From: an uncultured Alistipes sp.
Lineage (GTDB): Bacteria > Bacteroidota > Bacteroidia > Bacteroidales > Rikenellaceae
DNA length: 62,932 nt
Reading direction: 5' to 3'
Assembly: GCA_944321755.1 (NCBI GenBank)
Contig: CALUMM010000006.1
Location: 1-62,932 of the forward strand
Part shown: positions 1 through 9,310 of the stretch, in pieces
Numbering within the stretch: the first letter of the stretch is position 1
Layout: every line of letters starts with the position of its first letter
The notes under the pieces: model-generated
Seen by the model: only the letters and a program-made list of their open reading frames with translations
Database searches by the model: none
What the model was told of the DNA's origin: nothing
Translations under genes and position numbers: made by a program

Positions 1-1243
1 CGGCGAGCCGCACCAGGCGGTGCACCCACTCGGACCAGTGCTGCGAGGTGAACTGCACGAATCCGAACTTCACGCCCGCAATGCCCCACTCACGGAAAAC
101 GGGGAAGATCTCCTCGGCCTGCTTCTGGAGGGCGTGCTGGTTGACGTAGAGCCAGATGCCGACGCCTTTCTCCCTGCCGTAGGCCACCACGCGCGGCATG
201 TCGATCGGCGCCACGACCTTCCGGGCGTCGCTCGCAAAGTCGAACGCCGGGCCGTACCACAACCAGTCGAACAACAGGTACTGCATCTTGTGCCGGGCGC
301 AGAAGTCGATCACGGCCAGGGCGTTTTCGGTCGTCAGGCGCGTTTCGCGCATGATCTTGCCCGGGCGGATCCAGCTTTCGTCGGCGATCTGCGAGGCGTC
401 GTTCAGGTTCAGGAAGATGTCGTTGTGTTCGAGCAGTTCGCCGGGCCGGTTGGCGGCCATGATCACGCGCCAGGGCGTGGCGGCCGGGGTGACGAGGTCG
501 GTGGCGTTGTCGTTCAGGACCGTAACCAGCGTGTTGGGTTTCGTCTCCGAGAGCCGGAACTTCCCGCGCGGAAAATCCACCTGCGCGGCCTCCCCGAGGG
601 CAACCCACAAATCGTCGGCCACGCGCAACGTTACGGGACGTTCGCACGCATCTTCCCAGCCCTCCAAGGGGCGCAGTTCGTAGGAGCCTTGTGCCCATGG
701 CGTGTACCAGGCTTCGGTCCCTTCGGGAAGGGAGAACTCCGTATTTTCGGACAGCAGCCGGTGGTAGATGGCTTCGGGGTGCATCGGCAGCGCGTAACGG
801 AAAGCGATTCCTTCGTTGTAGGCCCGAACCTCGATGTCGAGCCGGTATTTCGAACCCTCCTGTTTGGCCAGATGGATCCGCAGGCCATTCCAGGCGTCGC
901 GGACCGTCGAGCGCTCTCCGTAGGCGTTGTGCCATACGGTATCGCGGCGGAGCGTGTCGCAGCCCGTATATTCGAGGTTGTCGAACCAGCGTTCGGTCTT
1001 CGCGAAATGCTTGCCGAGGGCCAGCTCCCAGGTGTGGTTGTCGAACGTGAGGTCGAGCGCCGAGGGGAGGATGACCGCACGCCCGTCGAACTGCGTGGCG
1101 TAGCCGATGCGGGTTGCGCCGTGCTCCTTGCGGATATCCAGGTCGATGCGTTGCCGTCCGTCGGGCGACTGCAGGGTGAAGGTTTGGGCCGCGCCCCGCC
1201 CGGCCAGGGTCAAAAGGGCGATGCTGAGGAGAAATCGTTTCAT
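1..1243 (-). CDS. GH97 family glycoside hydrolase, C-terminus beyond window
   Basis: About 414 residues are present and the C-terminal part lies off the left edge. The protein starts at the ATG complement at 1241-1243, with a signal peptide ending near AGRGAAQ, so it is exported to the periplasm. A GH97 N-terminal beta-sandwich is followed by the start of the TIM barrel (RPGKIMRET, then LLFDWLWYGP). At the barrel strand where retaining GH97 enzymes carry an aspartate nucleophile, this protein reads GVKFGFVQ. That resembles the SusB-like inverting branch, which attacks alpha-glucosidic links with glutamates; those glutamates would lie in the missing part. It follows the PUL1 operon but is separated from it by a strong terminator, so it probably has its own promoter in 1244-1349. 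Family assignment is firm; substrate is inferred. Confidence 0.85.
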   Translation of the reverse strand, partial: MKRFLLSIALLTLAGRGAAQTFTLQSPDGRQRIDLDIRKEHGATRIGYATQFDGRAVILPSALDLTFDNHTWELALGKHFAKTERWFDNLEYTGCDTLRRDTVWHNAYGERSTVRDAWNGLRIHLAKQEGSKYRLDIEVRAYNEGIAFRYALPMHPEAIYHRLLSENTEFSLPEGTEAWYTPWAQGSYELRPLEGWEDACERPVTLRVADDLWVALGEAAQVDFPRGKFRLSETKPNTLVTVLNDNATDLVTPAATPWRVIMAANRPGELLEHNDIFLNLNDASQIADESWIRPGKIMRETRLTTENALAVIDFCARHKMQYLLFDWLWYGPAFDFASDARKVVAPIDMPRVVAYGREKGVGIWLYVNQHALQKQAEEIFPVFREWGIAGVKFGFVQFTSQHWSEWVHRLVRLA

Positions 1244-1349
1244 AAATCGGGTTTCTGTTTTCTGAATATACGATTTATTCCGGTGATTTACTCAGTCCGT
1301 CGGCTCTTTTTCGCTTCAACGCCTCCGGACGACGCCTGCGCAGCGCACG

Positions 1350-1382
1350 AAAAAGCCCCGCGTACCGGCGGTACACGGGGCC
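1350..1382 (-). terminator. Intrinsic terminator of the PUL1 operon
   Basis: On the minus strand a 12-bp GC-rich stem (one mismatch) is formed by 1370-1381 and 1355-1366, and is followed directly by five T (A run at 1350-1354). It lies 23 bases after the GH115 stop and ends the long operon before the GH97 gene. Confidence 0.85.
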
Positions 1383-1404
1383 TGGGCGGTTGCGGCGGAC
1401 GCAG

Positions 1405-4371
1405 TTACTCCACCCGGGTGGGTTGCGGACCCTGGTAGGAGCGCTTCATGCCTCCGAAGTCCAGGACGACCTTCTGGAGCACCGTGCCGGCATCTCCGCA
1501 GAGGATCCGGAGCGTATGCTTGCCCGGCCGGGCGATGTGCAGCGTCGTCTTGTTCACCCGGCAGTTCTTCAGCACGCTTTCGTACCAGATCTGCGCGTAC
1601 TCGATCGAGGAGGTCGACGGATTCATCACCGGACCGTCGTCGATCGCCACACCGTACTGCGTTTCGAGGTTCGTCGCCTCATGCCCGGCATAGCCGCGGT
1701 CGGCGCTGATGACGAACGTCGGCAGAACATAGGTGTAGACGTCGACCGACCCCTGCTCGAAGGTGTAGAAGTCGTACTCCAGGGAGGGCACCCTGTCGCG
1801 GCGCGTGTTCTGTTTCGGGAGGGTCGGGTCGCCCATCTGGACGGCGGCGTTCTCCACCCCGAGGTTCGGAATCAGACGCATCTGGATGACGTCGTTCTCC
1901 CGTTTGCGGTGGAAGCCTGCGGCGTCGATCGAGATGCAGCCGTTGTGCTGCATGTAGAGCCCCTTTACCTCCTCACGGGTGGGCGATGCGGGGTTGAAGA
2001 CCGAGACGAGCACCTGCTTGCGGGCTCCGGCGGCATCCTCGATCGTCAGCGAACCCGAAACCTCCTCGCCGACGGGTACCTTCTCCCAGTCGATCGACAC
2101 TTCGACCCGATCCTCGGTGCGGGTGCGGCCCGCACGGCGGCTGGCGACGATCCACTCGTCGCTCGGCGTCAGACGCCACTCCAGCTCTCCGACACCCCGG
2201 TTGTAGATGTCGACGAAGTGCGTGCGGCGCAGGAAGGTGTCGAACGTCGGCAGGGTGTGGTAGCTTCCCATCCCCTTCATGACGGCCTCACCCTCGGCCT
2301 TGACGGCCAGTTCGGGCTGCGGGGCCAGCGATGCGCTCCGCAGTTCGGGCAGCTCGAAGTAGGCCGAAGCGAAGCCCTGCCGCATGGTCATGATATGGTC
2401 CCACTTGCCGCCGCAGAGGGCGTTGTAACCCTTCGTGATAACCTGCAGCGAGTCGTAGCAGCGGCGGCTCTCGGCGGCCAGCGAATCCGTTGCGGCGCGC
2501 TGCTGGGTGGCGTAGAGGCGGTTCTGCTGCCCGCTCAGCACCATGCGGTTCAGGAGCTCGCAGCCCTTCACCGGATAGTAGAGCACCTGGTAGAAGCAGG
2601 CGCGCTTCTCCTCGGGCATCTCGTCGAGCAGCGCCGAGACGCGATTGGCAATTCCTCGGTAGTCGGCCAGACGACGGTCGCCTTCGCGGTAGTTGACGAA
2701 CGAGAAGTCGGTGTCGGTGTTGCGCTCCCGGCCGTGCCGGTCCGTGGCCCACTGGTATCCCCAGCCCATGAATTCGGGCTTGCGGATGAAGGCCAGGTGG
2801 TAGAACGTGTCGCTGATGGTGCGGAATTCGTCGTAATACTCCGCTCCGAGCATCCCGCTCATCCACTCCGCACGGTAGTCGGCGGCGCGTTCGAAATCGA
2901 AGGCGTCGATGTCCCGGGCCATCGTGAGGAAGAAATCCACGGCGAATTCGCAGGACTTGATGTCCCCGGCATTGAGCAGCCAGATCCGGTCGGCCGTCGA
3001 ATCGTAGGCCTTGCGCAGCTCCTCGTACATGAGCGTCGGCGAGGTGGTGTTCATCCAGAGATAGTCGTGCGGACGCCCCAGGTAGGAAGAGTGGTAATAG
3101 ACGCCCGAACGCCCGGAGCGTTTCTGCTCGGCGGGGCTGCTCAGGCGCTTCATGTAGCCGTAGTTGTCGTCGGGCCAGATGATCGTCACGTCGTCCGGGA
3201 GCTGCAGCCCGCGGTCGTAGACATCCAGCACCTCCTTGTAGGGGGTGAAGGCCTGCGGAATGGTCTCGGCCGGGCGCCCCAGGACGTCGGCGAGGATCTG
3301 ACGCTGGGCCAGCAGCGCCTCCTGCATCGTGGCCTTGCGGGCATCCAGGTCGTCGTTGCCCGCCATCGCCTTGTCGTGCAGTCCGCGCAGCGCCAGCGTG
3401 TAGACATTCTCATACGGGGCGGCATCCCGGACCCGGGCCGTGAGCACGCTGTCCACACCCTTCTTGTTGCGGACGTAGTCCCACGGGCCGTACCTCTTCG
3501 CGTCCCATTCGCTGGCGGTGTTCAGCAGCAGGGGCTCGCAGTGCGACGACCCGATGGCAATGGCGTAGCGGTCGGCAATGACCTTGTTTTCGGGAATCCG
3601 GTAGAAGGCCGTCGTGGCGTCGTGCATCGCCGGGGCCAGGTAGTTGGCCTGGAGGCGCAGCAGCAGTTCGCAAACCTTCTCGTAGGTCTTCGGGCCGATG
3701 TTTCCCAGCTCCTTCTCGAAGTTGTTTTTCGCCCAGCGGTAGATACCCCAGTCCTCGTCGTTGATAAAGACGCCGCGGTACTTTACGGTCGGGGTCTTCG
3801 AGGTGAAGGCCTCGACGTGGAGCGTCAGCCGTTCGCGGGGCGTGACGGGCGCGTCGGCCCACCAGTACCAGGGGCTTACGCCGATGACGCGCGACAGGGA
3901 GATCAGTCCGTGTGCCGCACCCCGTCGGTCACTGCCCGCAATGACCAGCGCACGGCGCACGCCGTGTCCGGGCCGTTCGACAAGGCGCATCGTGTAGCGT
4001 TCCCAGGCGCCCGTCAGACCTGTGGTGTCGATTTTTTGTGCGGCAATGAGTTCGTCGATCCAGCGGCTTTGGCCGATCGTTCCGACGATCACGGCATAGC
4101 GGCTTTTGTCGGGGAGGTTGCCGTCGGCGGAGAGCGGAAGCGGACGTCCCGTCACCCGGGCGACGTCGGCCGAGAAGAGCTCCGCGGCGGTGGCCACGAC
4201 GGCGGCATCCGCGGCATCGTAGCAGAGAACGGCACACCCGGCGTCTGCGACCAGCGGAAGGTCGGAGGCTCCGGCCGCACGCTCCGTCAGCGTTGCCTGG
4301 GCCTGGGCCGACAGCAGCCACAGGCAGGCTCCGGCCAGTGTCAAGAATCTTTTTCGCAACATGCTTTTCAT
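1405..4371 (-). CDS. GH115 alpha-glucuronidase
   Basis: An exported 988-residue protein, starting at the ATG complement at 4369-4371 and followed by a hydrophobic leader ending around AQAQA. It matches the GH115 family, exo-acting enzymes that remove glucuronic or 4-O-methylglucuronic acid side chains from xylan or arabinogalactan. Visible family features are an N-terminal domain with GSDRRGAAHGL, a central barrel with YRGVFINDEDWG, WPDDNYGYM and YYHSSYLGRPHDYLW, and a C-terminal beta domain after about residue 650. It is the last gene of the PUL1 operon, 122 bases after a Big_2/discoidin lipoprotein gene with two hairpins in the gap, and it is followed by a terminator. It indicates a glycan with uronic acid branches. 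An alternative start three codons downstream is possible. Confidence 0.9.
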   Translation of the reverse strand: MKSMLRKRFLTLAGACLWLLSAQAQATLTERAAGASDLPLVADAGCAVLCYDAADAAVVATAAELFSADVARVTGRPLPLSADGNLPDKSRYAVIVGTIGQSRWIDELIAAQKIDTTGLTGAWERYTMRLVERPGHGVRRALVIAGSDRRGAAHGLISLSRVIGVSPWYWWADAPVTPRERLTLHVEAFTSKTPTVKYRGVFINDEDWGIYRWAKNNFEKELGNIGPKTYEKVCELLLRLQANYLAPAMHDATTAFYRIPENKVIADRYAIAIGSSHCEPLLLNTASEWDAKRYGPWDYVRNKKGVDSVLTARVRDAAPYENVYTLALRGLHDKAMAGNDDLDARKATMQEALLAQRQILADVLGRPAETIPQAFTPYKEVLDVYDRGLQLPDDVTIIWPDDNYGYMKRLSSPAEQKRSGRSGVYYHSSYLGRPHDYLWMNTTSPTLMYEELRKAYDSTADRIWLLNAGDIKSCEFAVDFFLTMARDIDAFDFERAADYRAEWMSGMLGAEYYDEFRTISDTFYHLAFIRKPEFMGWGYQWATDRHGRERNTDTDFSFVNYREGDRRLADYRGIANRVSALLDEMPEEKRACFYQVLYYPVKGCELLNRMVLSGQQNRLYATQQRAATDSLAAESRRCYDSLQVITKGYNALCGGKWDHIMTMRQGFASAYFELPELRSASLAPQPELAVKAEGEAVMKGMGSYHTLPTFDTFLRRTHFVDIYNRGVGELEWRLTPSDEWIVASRRAGRTRTEDRVEVSIDWEKVPVGEEVSGSLTIEDAAGARKQVLVSVFNPASPTREEVKGLYMQHNGCISIDAAGFHRKRENDVIQMRLIPNLGVENAAVQMGDPTLPKQNTRRDRVPSLEYDFYTFEQGSVDVYTYVLPTFVISADRGYAGHEATNLETQYGVAIDDGPVMNPSTSSIEYAQIWYESVLKNCRVNKTTLHIARPGKHTLRILCGDAGTVLQKVVLDFGGMKRSYQGPQPTRVE

Positions 4372-4390
4372 GAATTTGGGTTTTTCGAAA

Positions 4391-4426
4391 GGAAAGGGCC
4401 CAAAGCGCGATCTTTGAGCCCTTTCC
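4391..4426 (-). promoter_or_regulatory. Intergenic hairpin before GH115
   Basis: Arms 4391-4405 and 4412-4426 (GGAAAGGGC type) form a roughly 15-bp stem with one mismatch. On the minus strand it is followed by TTTCGAAAAA. It sits just ahead of the GH115 start inside the operon and could partly terminate transcription or protect the upstream message from decay. Confidence 0.6.
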
Positions 4427-4439
4427 GATGCTTGAAGAA

Positions 4440-4486
4440 CCGGGCATCGGTTTGCGGGCGCCATGGTCCGTGTGTCCGATGCCCGG
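4440..4486 (-). promoter_or_regulatory. Second intergenic hairpin before GH115
   Basis: Perfect 11-bp arms CCGGGCATCGG (4440-4450) and CCGATGCCCGG (4476-4486) begin 8 bases after the lipoprotein stop. With the hairpin at 4391-4426 they form a tandem pair. Confidence 0.55.
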
Positions 4487-4493
4487 TATCGGG

Positions 4494-5681
4494 TTACTCC
4501 TCGGTGATCTTGGTCTGCAGACCGAGGTAGAACTCGTTGATCTGGATCGTACTGCCGGGGCTGGGCGAGCAGTAGAAGCCCTTCGTGTCACCCTCGTAGT
4601 TGAAACCGACGAAACGCAGGTAACGGTACTCGGTCTCACTCGTAAATACGATGTTGTCCGTCAGGAGATTCTCGTAAACGCTCGGGTCGGGGGTCAGCGA
4701 TACGTTGGTGGCGATCACTTCGGCATTCGAGAAGTCGGCATTGTTGCTGCCCTCGATGCGGTTGAAGCCCCACCAGCGAACCAGGATGTTGTTGCTGCCG
4801 CCGCCTTCGGGACGGTGACGGATCCGCAGGTAGTTGACCTTTCCTGCATTCTCGCCGCGGTCGATCTGGAACCAGATTTCGTCTGTGGCGGCACCGCCGC
4901 TCACTCCACCATATGACCGGCCCGGGCGTACCATCGAGAGTGTCGTGTTCTCGTTGTTGTCGATGGCGGCCGTAGCCGAGCTGCCGATGGCCGTGTCGTT
5001 GTAGTATTCCCTTGAGAACGACATCGACCAGTTGGTACGGTCGGCATCTTCGAGCTCATAGCGGACGACCTGAATCTCGATGGAGGTCGTGAGGGCCTCG
5101 TTCTTGGCAGCCGTAGCCGTGACGACCGTCTTGCCGACCTTCAGGGCATGGAGCTTGCCTTCGGAATCCACCGTAGCCACGTCGGTTGCCGACGATTCGA
5201 AGATGACGCCTTCGTTCTGATCGACCGGCATGATGGAGAGCAGCGACATCAGATCGAGATCGGCATCTCCGAGCGTCACCTCCTTGCTTGTCGAGGAGAA
5301 GGCGATCGATTCGATGTCGACGGGGATCTGGTCGACGACCGTAACGGTGAAGTAGACTTCAAAGCCGCCCACATAGATCGAGATCATGGTGATACCCGCT
5401 TTCTGGGCCGTGACGACTCCTTTGGCGCTGACCGTAGCGACCTCGACATTCGATGAATAGAAGGTTTCGGCCAGGTCCGTTGCATTGTAGGGTTCGACAT
5501 TCACTTTCAGGGCCACGTCGAGCGTCTGGCCGACTTCGAGCGTAACGCCGCCGCTGAGTTCATCGTCGAGCGTGACACTCTGCACGGGAACGTCGAGCGT
5601 TCCGGGTTCGGGGACCTTGTCGTCGCAGCCGATGCCCAGCAGAGCGGCTGCGGCAAACAGACAGATACTTATTTTTTTCAT
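4494..5681 (-). CDS. Big_2 / discoidin-type surface lipoprotein (putative glycan-binding)
   Basis: A 395-residue lipoprotein starting with MKKISI at the ATG complement 5679-5681; the lipobox ends at LLGIGC and is followed by acidic DDK, compatible with surface export in Bacteroidota. Two bacterial Ig-like (Big_2) domains follow, roughly residues 30-115 and 120-205, recognised by the ATVS.KGVVTA..AG and ATVDSEGKLHALKVGKT patterns. The C-terminal part, about 215-390, resembles an F5/8 type C (discoidin) module (DEIWFQID, NYLRIRH, EYRYLRFV, INEFYLG). It follows SusC, SusD and a longer paralogue (5760-7427), which is the usual place for a surface glycan-binding protein. No catalytic motif is seen. 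Confidence 0.8.
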   Translation of the reverse strand: MKKISICLFAAAALLGIGCDDKVPEPGTLDVPVQSVTLDDELSGGVTLEVGQTLDVALKVNVEPYNATDLAETFYSSNVEVATVSAKGVVTAQKAGITMISIYVGGFEVYFTVTVVDQIPVDIESIAFSSTSKEVTLGDADLDLMSLLSIMPVDQNEGVIFESSATDVATVDSEGKLHALKVGKTVVTATAAKNEALTTSIEIQVVRYELEDADRTNWSMSFSREYYNDTAIGSSATAAIDNNENTTLSMVRPGRSYGGVSGGAATDEIWFQIDRGENAGKVNYLRIRHRPEGGGSNNILVRWWGFNRIEGSNNADFSNAEVIATNVSLTPDPSVYENLLTDNIVFTSETEYRYLRFVGFNYEGDTKGFYCSPSPGSTIQINEFYLGLQTKITEE

Positions 5682-5759
5682 ATTTTTCCTTTGATTTTGG
5701 ATTTCCCGCCTTCGCCTCGACAACCGAATGCCGATTGTCGAAGCAAAAGCGGAAACCGG

Positions 5760-7427
5760 TTATTCATCCGAGTTCGTTTTGCCGAGACCGAAATACAACT
5801 CATTAATTTGAGCCGTGTTACCGGTCGTGTCGAAACAATTCTTGTCGCTGACGAATTTCAGGTACCGATATTCCGAAAGCGGAATCTGGATATTTCCGGT
5901 CTCTTGGTTACTCAGTACACTCGATATGCTGTCGAAATCGAGATTGGTAACGATCGAGGTCCAACTGCCGTCTTCTCCCGTATTGCTGCCCAGAATCTCT
6001 ACGAACTTGTGCCAGCGGGTTCCGTAATCGGCCTGCTTTGTGGAGATATGGCGGATACGCAGATAATTTACTTTCAGGACTTTCGTTAAGTCGACTACGA
6101 ACCAGATCTGAATATCAGGTTCCGATCTCAGGTCTATACCTCCGGAGGATTTACCCGGACGGGTCAGACCGAAGTTCGAGGTGCCGTTGGCATCTCCGTC
6201 GAATGCTGCCGTAACGCTGTGTCCTAATGGAGTCGTTGGCAAATCATGGGAGGTTGCACTCATGGTCCAACCGGTCCGGTCATAGTCTCCGCAGACGGTG
6301 AGCGCCAGTTCGGCTTTGACATCCGCATGATCCTTGGCCGATACCGTAATGGTCGTTTCGCCGACGGCCTTGCTCGTGATCATACCCTTGTCGTCGATGG
6401 TTGCAATCTCCGGATTGGAGGAGGCATACGTTACCCCTTCGGTGTTGTCGGCCGGGGTAATCGTCAGCAGCGGAATCAGATCCAGTGTCTCACCGAGATC
6501 GATCTCCTTGCTCGTCACCGAAAGCGTGATCTCTTGAATCAGGGTAGCGGCAGCCTTTACCGTAAGCGTGAATTTCGCATCGACACCGTCCACCGTAACG
6601 GTAATCTCCGTCTCACCGGCTGCGAGTGCCTCGATTTCGCCGGTTTCGCTGATCGTAGCCACACTCTTGTCCGACGAGTTGTAGGTTTCGGTCTGGTAGG
6701 TGGCGTTTTCGGGGGCAATCGTGGCTTTCCCGGCGATATTCCGGGTCTCGCCGATGACCATCGTAATGCCGTTGGCCAGTTCGTCGGGCAGCGTGACCGT
6801 CTCGACGGCGATCTTCTCGACCGTCAGCGTGAACGATGCCGACTTGCCGTCGATGGTGATCGTGATCTCCGTCTCTCCGGGCTTGAGGGCCGTTACGATA
6901 CCCTCGGCGCTGACCGTAGCCACCTCCTCGTTCGACGAAGCGTAGCTTTCGGACGTGTGGGTGGCAGTCGACGGCGTATATGCAGCCTTGTTGGCGATAT
7001 CCATCGTCTCTTCGGCCTTCAGGGTAACTCCGTCTTTCCACTCGTCGGGCAGCGTCACCGTCTCCACGGGAATCTTCTTGGGCTCGACCTTCACCTCGAA
7101 GTGGGCATTCTTCCCGCCCACGGAGATCGTAATCATCGCCAGACCATCGGATACGGCTTTCACGTCACCGTTGGCATCGACCGTCACGATCGACGTGTCC
7201 GACGAATGATAGCTTTCGGGGAGTCCCGCAGCCTCTTCGGGCAGGACGGAGACTTTCCCGGCGATGTTGGTCGTTTCGCCGACTACCATCGTGATGCCGC
7301 CGCTGAGCGACGAGTCCAGCGCTATGGCCGAAACGGTGACGGCGTCGTCCGTGTCGGAACTGTTCTCGCAGCCGGCCCCCCATATCAGGGCCGCCGCTGC
7401 GAACAGAAATATACTGATCTTTTTCAT
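5760..7427 (-). CDS. Multi-Big_2 / discoidin-type surface lipoprotein (putative glycan-binding)
   Basis: A 555-residue lipoprotein with MKKISI at the start and lipobox IWGAGC followed by ENSSDTDD. It is a longer paralogue of the 4494-5681 product. Four Ig-like Big_2 repeats of about 85 residues run from about 25 to 370, each with a VTLPDE or IALDSSLSGGIT opening and an ATV...G.ITALKPGETEITI core. A discoidin-like module fills about 380-550 (IQIWFVVDL, NYLRIRH, EYRYLKFV, INELYFGLG). The repeats probably act as a stalk that lifts the sugar-binding tip from the outer membrane next to the SusC/SusD pair. It lies 30 bases after susD. Confidence 0.8.
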   Translation of the reverse strand: MKKISIFLFAAAALIWGAGCENSSDTDDAVTVSAIALDSSLSGGITMVVGETTNIAGKVSVLPEEAAGLPESYHSSDTSIVTVDANGDVKAVSDGLAMITISVGGKNAHFEVKVEPKKIPVETVTLPDEWKDGVTLKAEETMDIANKAAYTPSTATHTSESYASSNEEVATVSAEGIVTALKPGETEITITIDGKSASFTLTVEKIAVETVTLPDELANGITMVIGETRNIAGKATIAPENATYQTETYNSSDKSVATISETGEIEALAAGETEITVTVDGVDAKFTLTVKAAATLIQEITLSVTSKEIDLGETLDLIPLLTITPADNTEGVTYASSNPEIATIDDKGMITSKAVGETTITVSAKDHADVKAELALTVCGDYDRTGWTMSATSHDLPTTPLGHSVTAAFDGDANGTSNFGLTRPGKSSGGIDLRSEPDIQIWFVVDLTKVLKVNYLRIRHISTKQADYGTRWHKFVEILGSNTGEDGSWTSIVTNLDFDSISSVLSNQETGNIQIPLSEYRYLKFVSDKNCFDTTGNTAQINELYFGLGKTNSDE

Positions 7428-7457
7428 GTTTTTGATTTTAAGGGTTGTCTCTTGGAA

Positions 7458-9293
7458 CTACCATCCGGGGTTCTGGACGAGAACCTTGCTGCGCTGAATT
7501 TCGTCCAGCGGAATGGGGAAGAGATAGTTCTTGTTCTTGAAGACCCGGCTCTGCATCTTCGTGCGGGTGTAATACCCGGGCTCGGGCTGGTCGACGTTCA
7601 TGCCGGTGAAGGTGCCGCCCTGGCCGCCTTCTCCGACCTCCTTGTCGGCAATCATCCAGCGGCGCACGTCGAAGTAGCGCTGGCCTTCGGTCGCCAGCTC
7701 GACCCGGCTTTCGCGGCGGATGGCTTCGCGCTGCAGCTCCTGGTTGCCCTTGATGGCGGGGTTGAGCTCCTCAAGGTTGGGAAGTCCGGCACGCTGGCGC
7801 ACGAGATTCACGTATTTCAGCACGTCGTCGTTCTGCGGCTCCAGTTCGTTGAGCATCTCGGCGTAGAGCAGGTAGAACTCCGCCAGACGGAAGATGATCG
7901 ACGGACGGTACTTCGAGGTCACGGCGCCCGAAACGCCCGATCCGTGTACCGTGTGGTTCATGCGCTTGTAGAGCAGGTAGCCCGTCCGCGGGGCACCGTC
8001 GGCTACGGAGTTGTCGGAGTTGCCGCCCTTGTAGAACTGGATTTCGTTTTTGCTGATGTGCCACTTCATGCCCGAGAAGGTGACCGTATTGTAGAAACGC
8101 GGCTCGCGGTCGACGTACATGCGCGAAACCTCTACACCGTTGTAGGTTCCCATTTCAGCTTCGTTGTCCGGATAGAGATCCGATTTGGACAGGAACGAGG
8201 TCTCCTTGATGGGACGTCCGTCCTTCATGTAGAAGTCGTCGACGAGCTCCTGCAGGAGGTGGAGGCCGCCCTGTCCCTGAGGTTCGCAGCGCGGTGTGGC
8301 CATGGTGTCGAAGGCAATGTCGCCGAGTTTGCCCCACGAACTGGTCGACGTGGCCCAGATGATCTCCTTGCTGTACTCCTGGAACAGATTGTAGAGGTCC
8401 GAGGTCGGATTACCCGTATTGTAGAGCGAGTAGCGGTTGCCCTGTTCGGCGTAGTCGAGGAATTCGCGCAGGCGGTCTACAGCCGTCTGGATCTTGGTTG
8501 CGTCGTAGTCGGGGAAGAGCCGCTTCCCGTCGGTGTTCGTGAGGGCCAGGGCTTCGGGCCATCCGCCGTTGAAGAGCGGGCTGGCAGCATAAACCCAGAG
8601 TTTCGCACGCAGGGCCATGGCGGTGCCTTTGGTCGGTACGGCACGCATGTCCTCCTGATCATGGTACGGTTCCTGATACATCTCCTGCATACAGGCCACC
8701 AGTTCCGAGTCGATCCAGTTGATCACCTCGTCGAGCGAGTTGCGCGGAAGGTCGAGGTCGTCGTTGAGCGTCATCGAGTGGTCGACGATGGGAATCGGGC
8801 CGAACTGCTCCATCAGATAGTAGTGGTAGGCGGCACGCATGAAACGCACGTTGGCCTTGTAGAGTTTGACCTGATCCTCGGTCAGACGGTTTGCGTCGGG
8901 ACCTCCCTCGTCCACGATGGCATGGGCCTGCTCCAGGAAGATGTTGGCCTGACGGATGCTCTCGTAGAGCGTCGTCCAGCGGGAGCAGTTGGTGTTGGAG
9001 GAGTTCCATTCGACGTATTTGCCCGCCTTCTCCATCTCACGGGTATAGATCTCGTCGGCCATCGATGCCCAGGGGTTGCCCATCGGGCTCGACGATACGA
9101 AGACGGCCGAGTAGTCCGGGCGGTTGTTGAAGACTTGCCCATACCATCTTTTGGTCCGGTTGACATTGCTGAATACCTGCGAAATGTCGGAGAGTCCGCC
9201 GGCCAACTCGTCGGACACGTCAAGGAAACTGCACGACCAGGCCGTGCAGGCCAGCAATCCGACTGAAAGTATTTTTGCGATTTTCTGTTTCAT
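7458..9293 (-). CDS. SusD-family outer membrane glycan-binding lipoprotein
   Basis: A 611-residue SusD/RagB homologue with a lipoprotein signal (TAWSCSFLDVSDE). It shows typical family features: the N-terminal TPR-like helices (YESIRQANIFLEQA, RFMRAAYHYYLMEQFGPIPIVD), the RPSIIFRLAEFYLLYAEMLNEL helix and the C-terminal RRESRVELATEGQRYFDVRRW segment. It caps its SusC partner, encoded 17 bases upstream, and delivers oligosaccharide to the TonB-dependent channel. Length and order are ordinary for a SusCD pair. Confidence 0.95.
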   Translation of the reverse strand: MKQKIAKILSVGLLACTAWSCSFLDVSDELAGGLSDISQVFSNVNRTKRWYGQVFNNRPDYSAVFVSSSPMGNPWASMADEIYTREMEKAGKYVEWNSSNTNCSRWTTLYESIRQANIFLEQAHAIVDEGGPDANRLTEDQVKLYKANVRFMRAAYHYYLMEQFGPIPIVDHSMTLNDDLDLPRNSLDEVINWIDSELVACMQEMYQEPYHDQEDMRAVPTKGTAMALRAKLWVYAASPLFNGGWPEALALTNTDGKRLFPDYDATKIQTAVDRLREFLDYAEQGNRYSLYNTGNPTSDLYNLFQEYSKEIIWATSTSSWGKLGDIAFDTMATPRCEPQGQGGLHLLQELVDDFYMKDGRPIKETSFLSKSDLYPDNEAEMGTYNGVEVSRMYVDREPRFYNTVTFSGMKWHISKNEIQFYKGGNSDNSVADGAPRTGYLLYKRMNHTVHGSGVSGAVTSKYRPSIIFRLAEFYLLYAEMLNELEPQNDDVLKYVNLVRQRAGLPNLEELNPAIKGNQELQREAIRRESRVELATEGQRYFDVRRWMIADKEVGEGGQGGTFTGMNVDQPEPGYYTRTKMQSRVFKNKNYLFPIPLDEIQRSKVLVQNPGW

Positions 9294-9310
9294 GGTCTGT
9301 TTTCCTTAAA

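Noticed and set aside
1390-4530. A 1,046-codon open frame on the plus strand opposite GH115
   Set aside because: It mirrors a well-supported GH115 gene. High G+C third positions keep the opposite frame open. The translation is low in hydrophobic pattern and matches nothing.
6246-9266. A 1,006-codon plus-strand open frame across the lipoprotein and susD genes
   Set aside because: Antisense shadow of two recognisable genes, spanning their gap without a domain or signal of its own.
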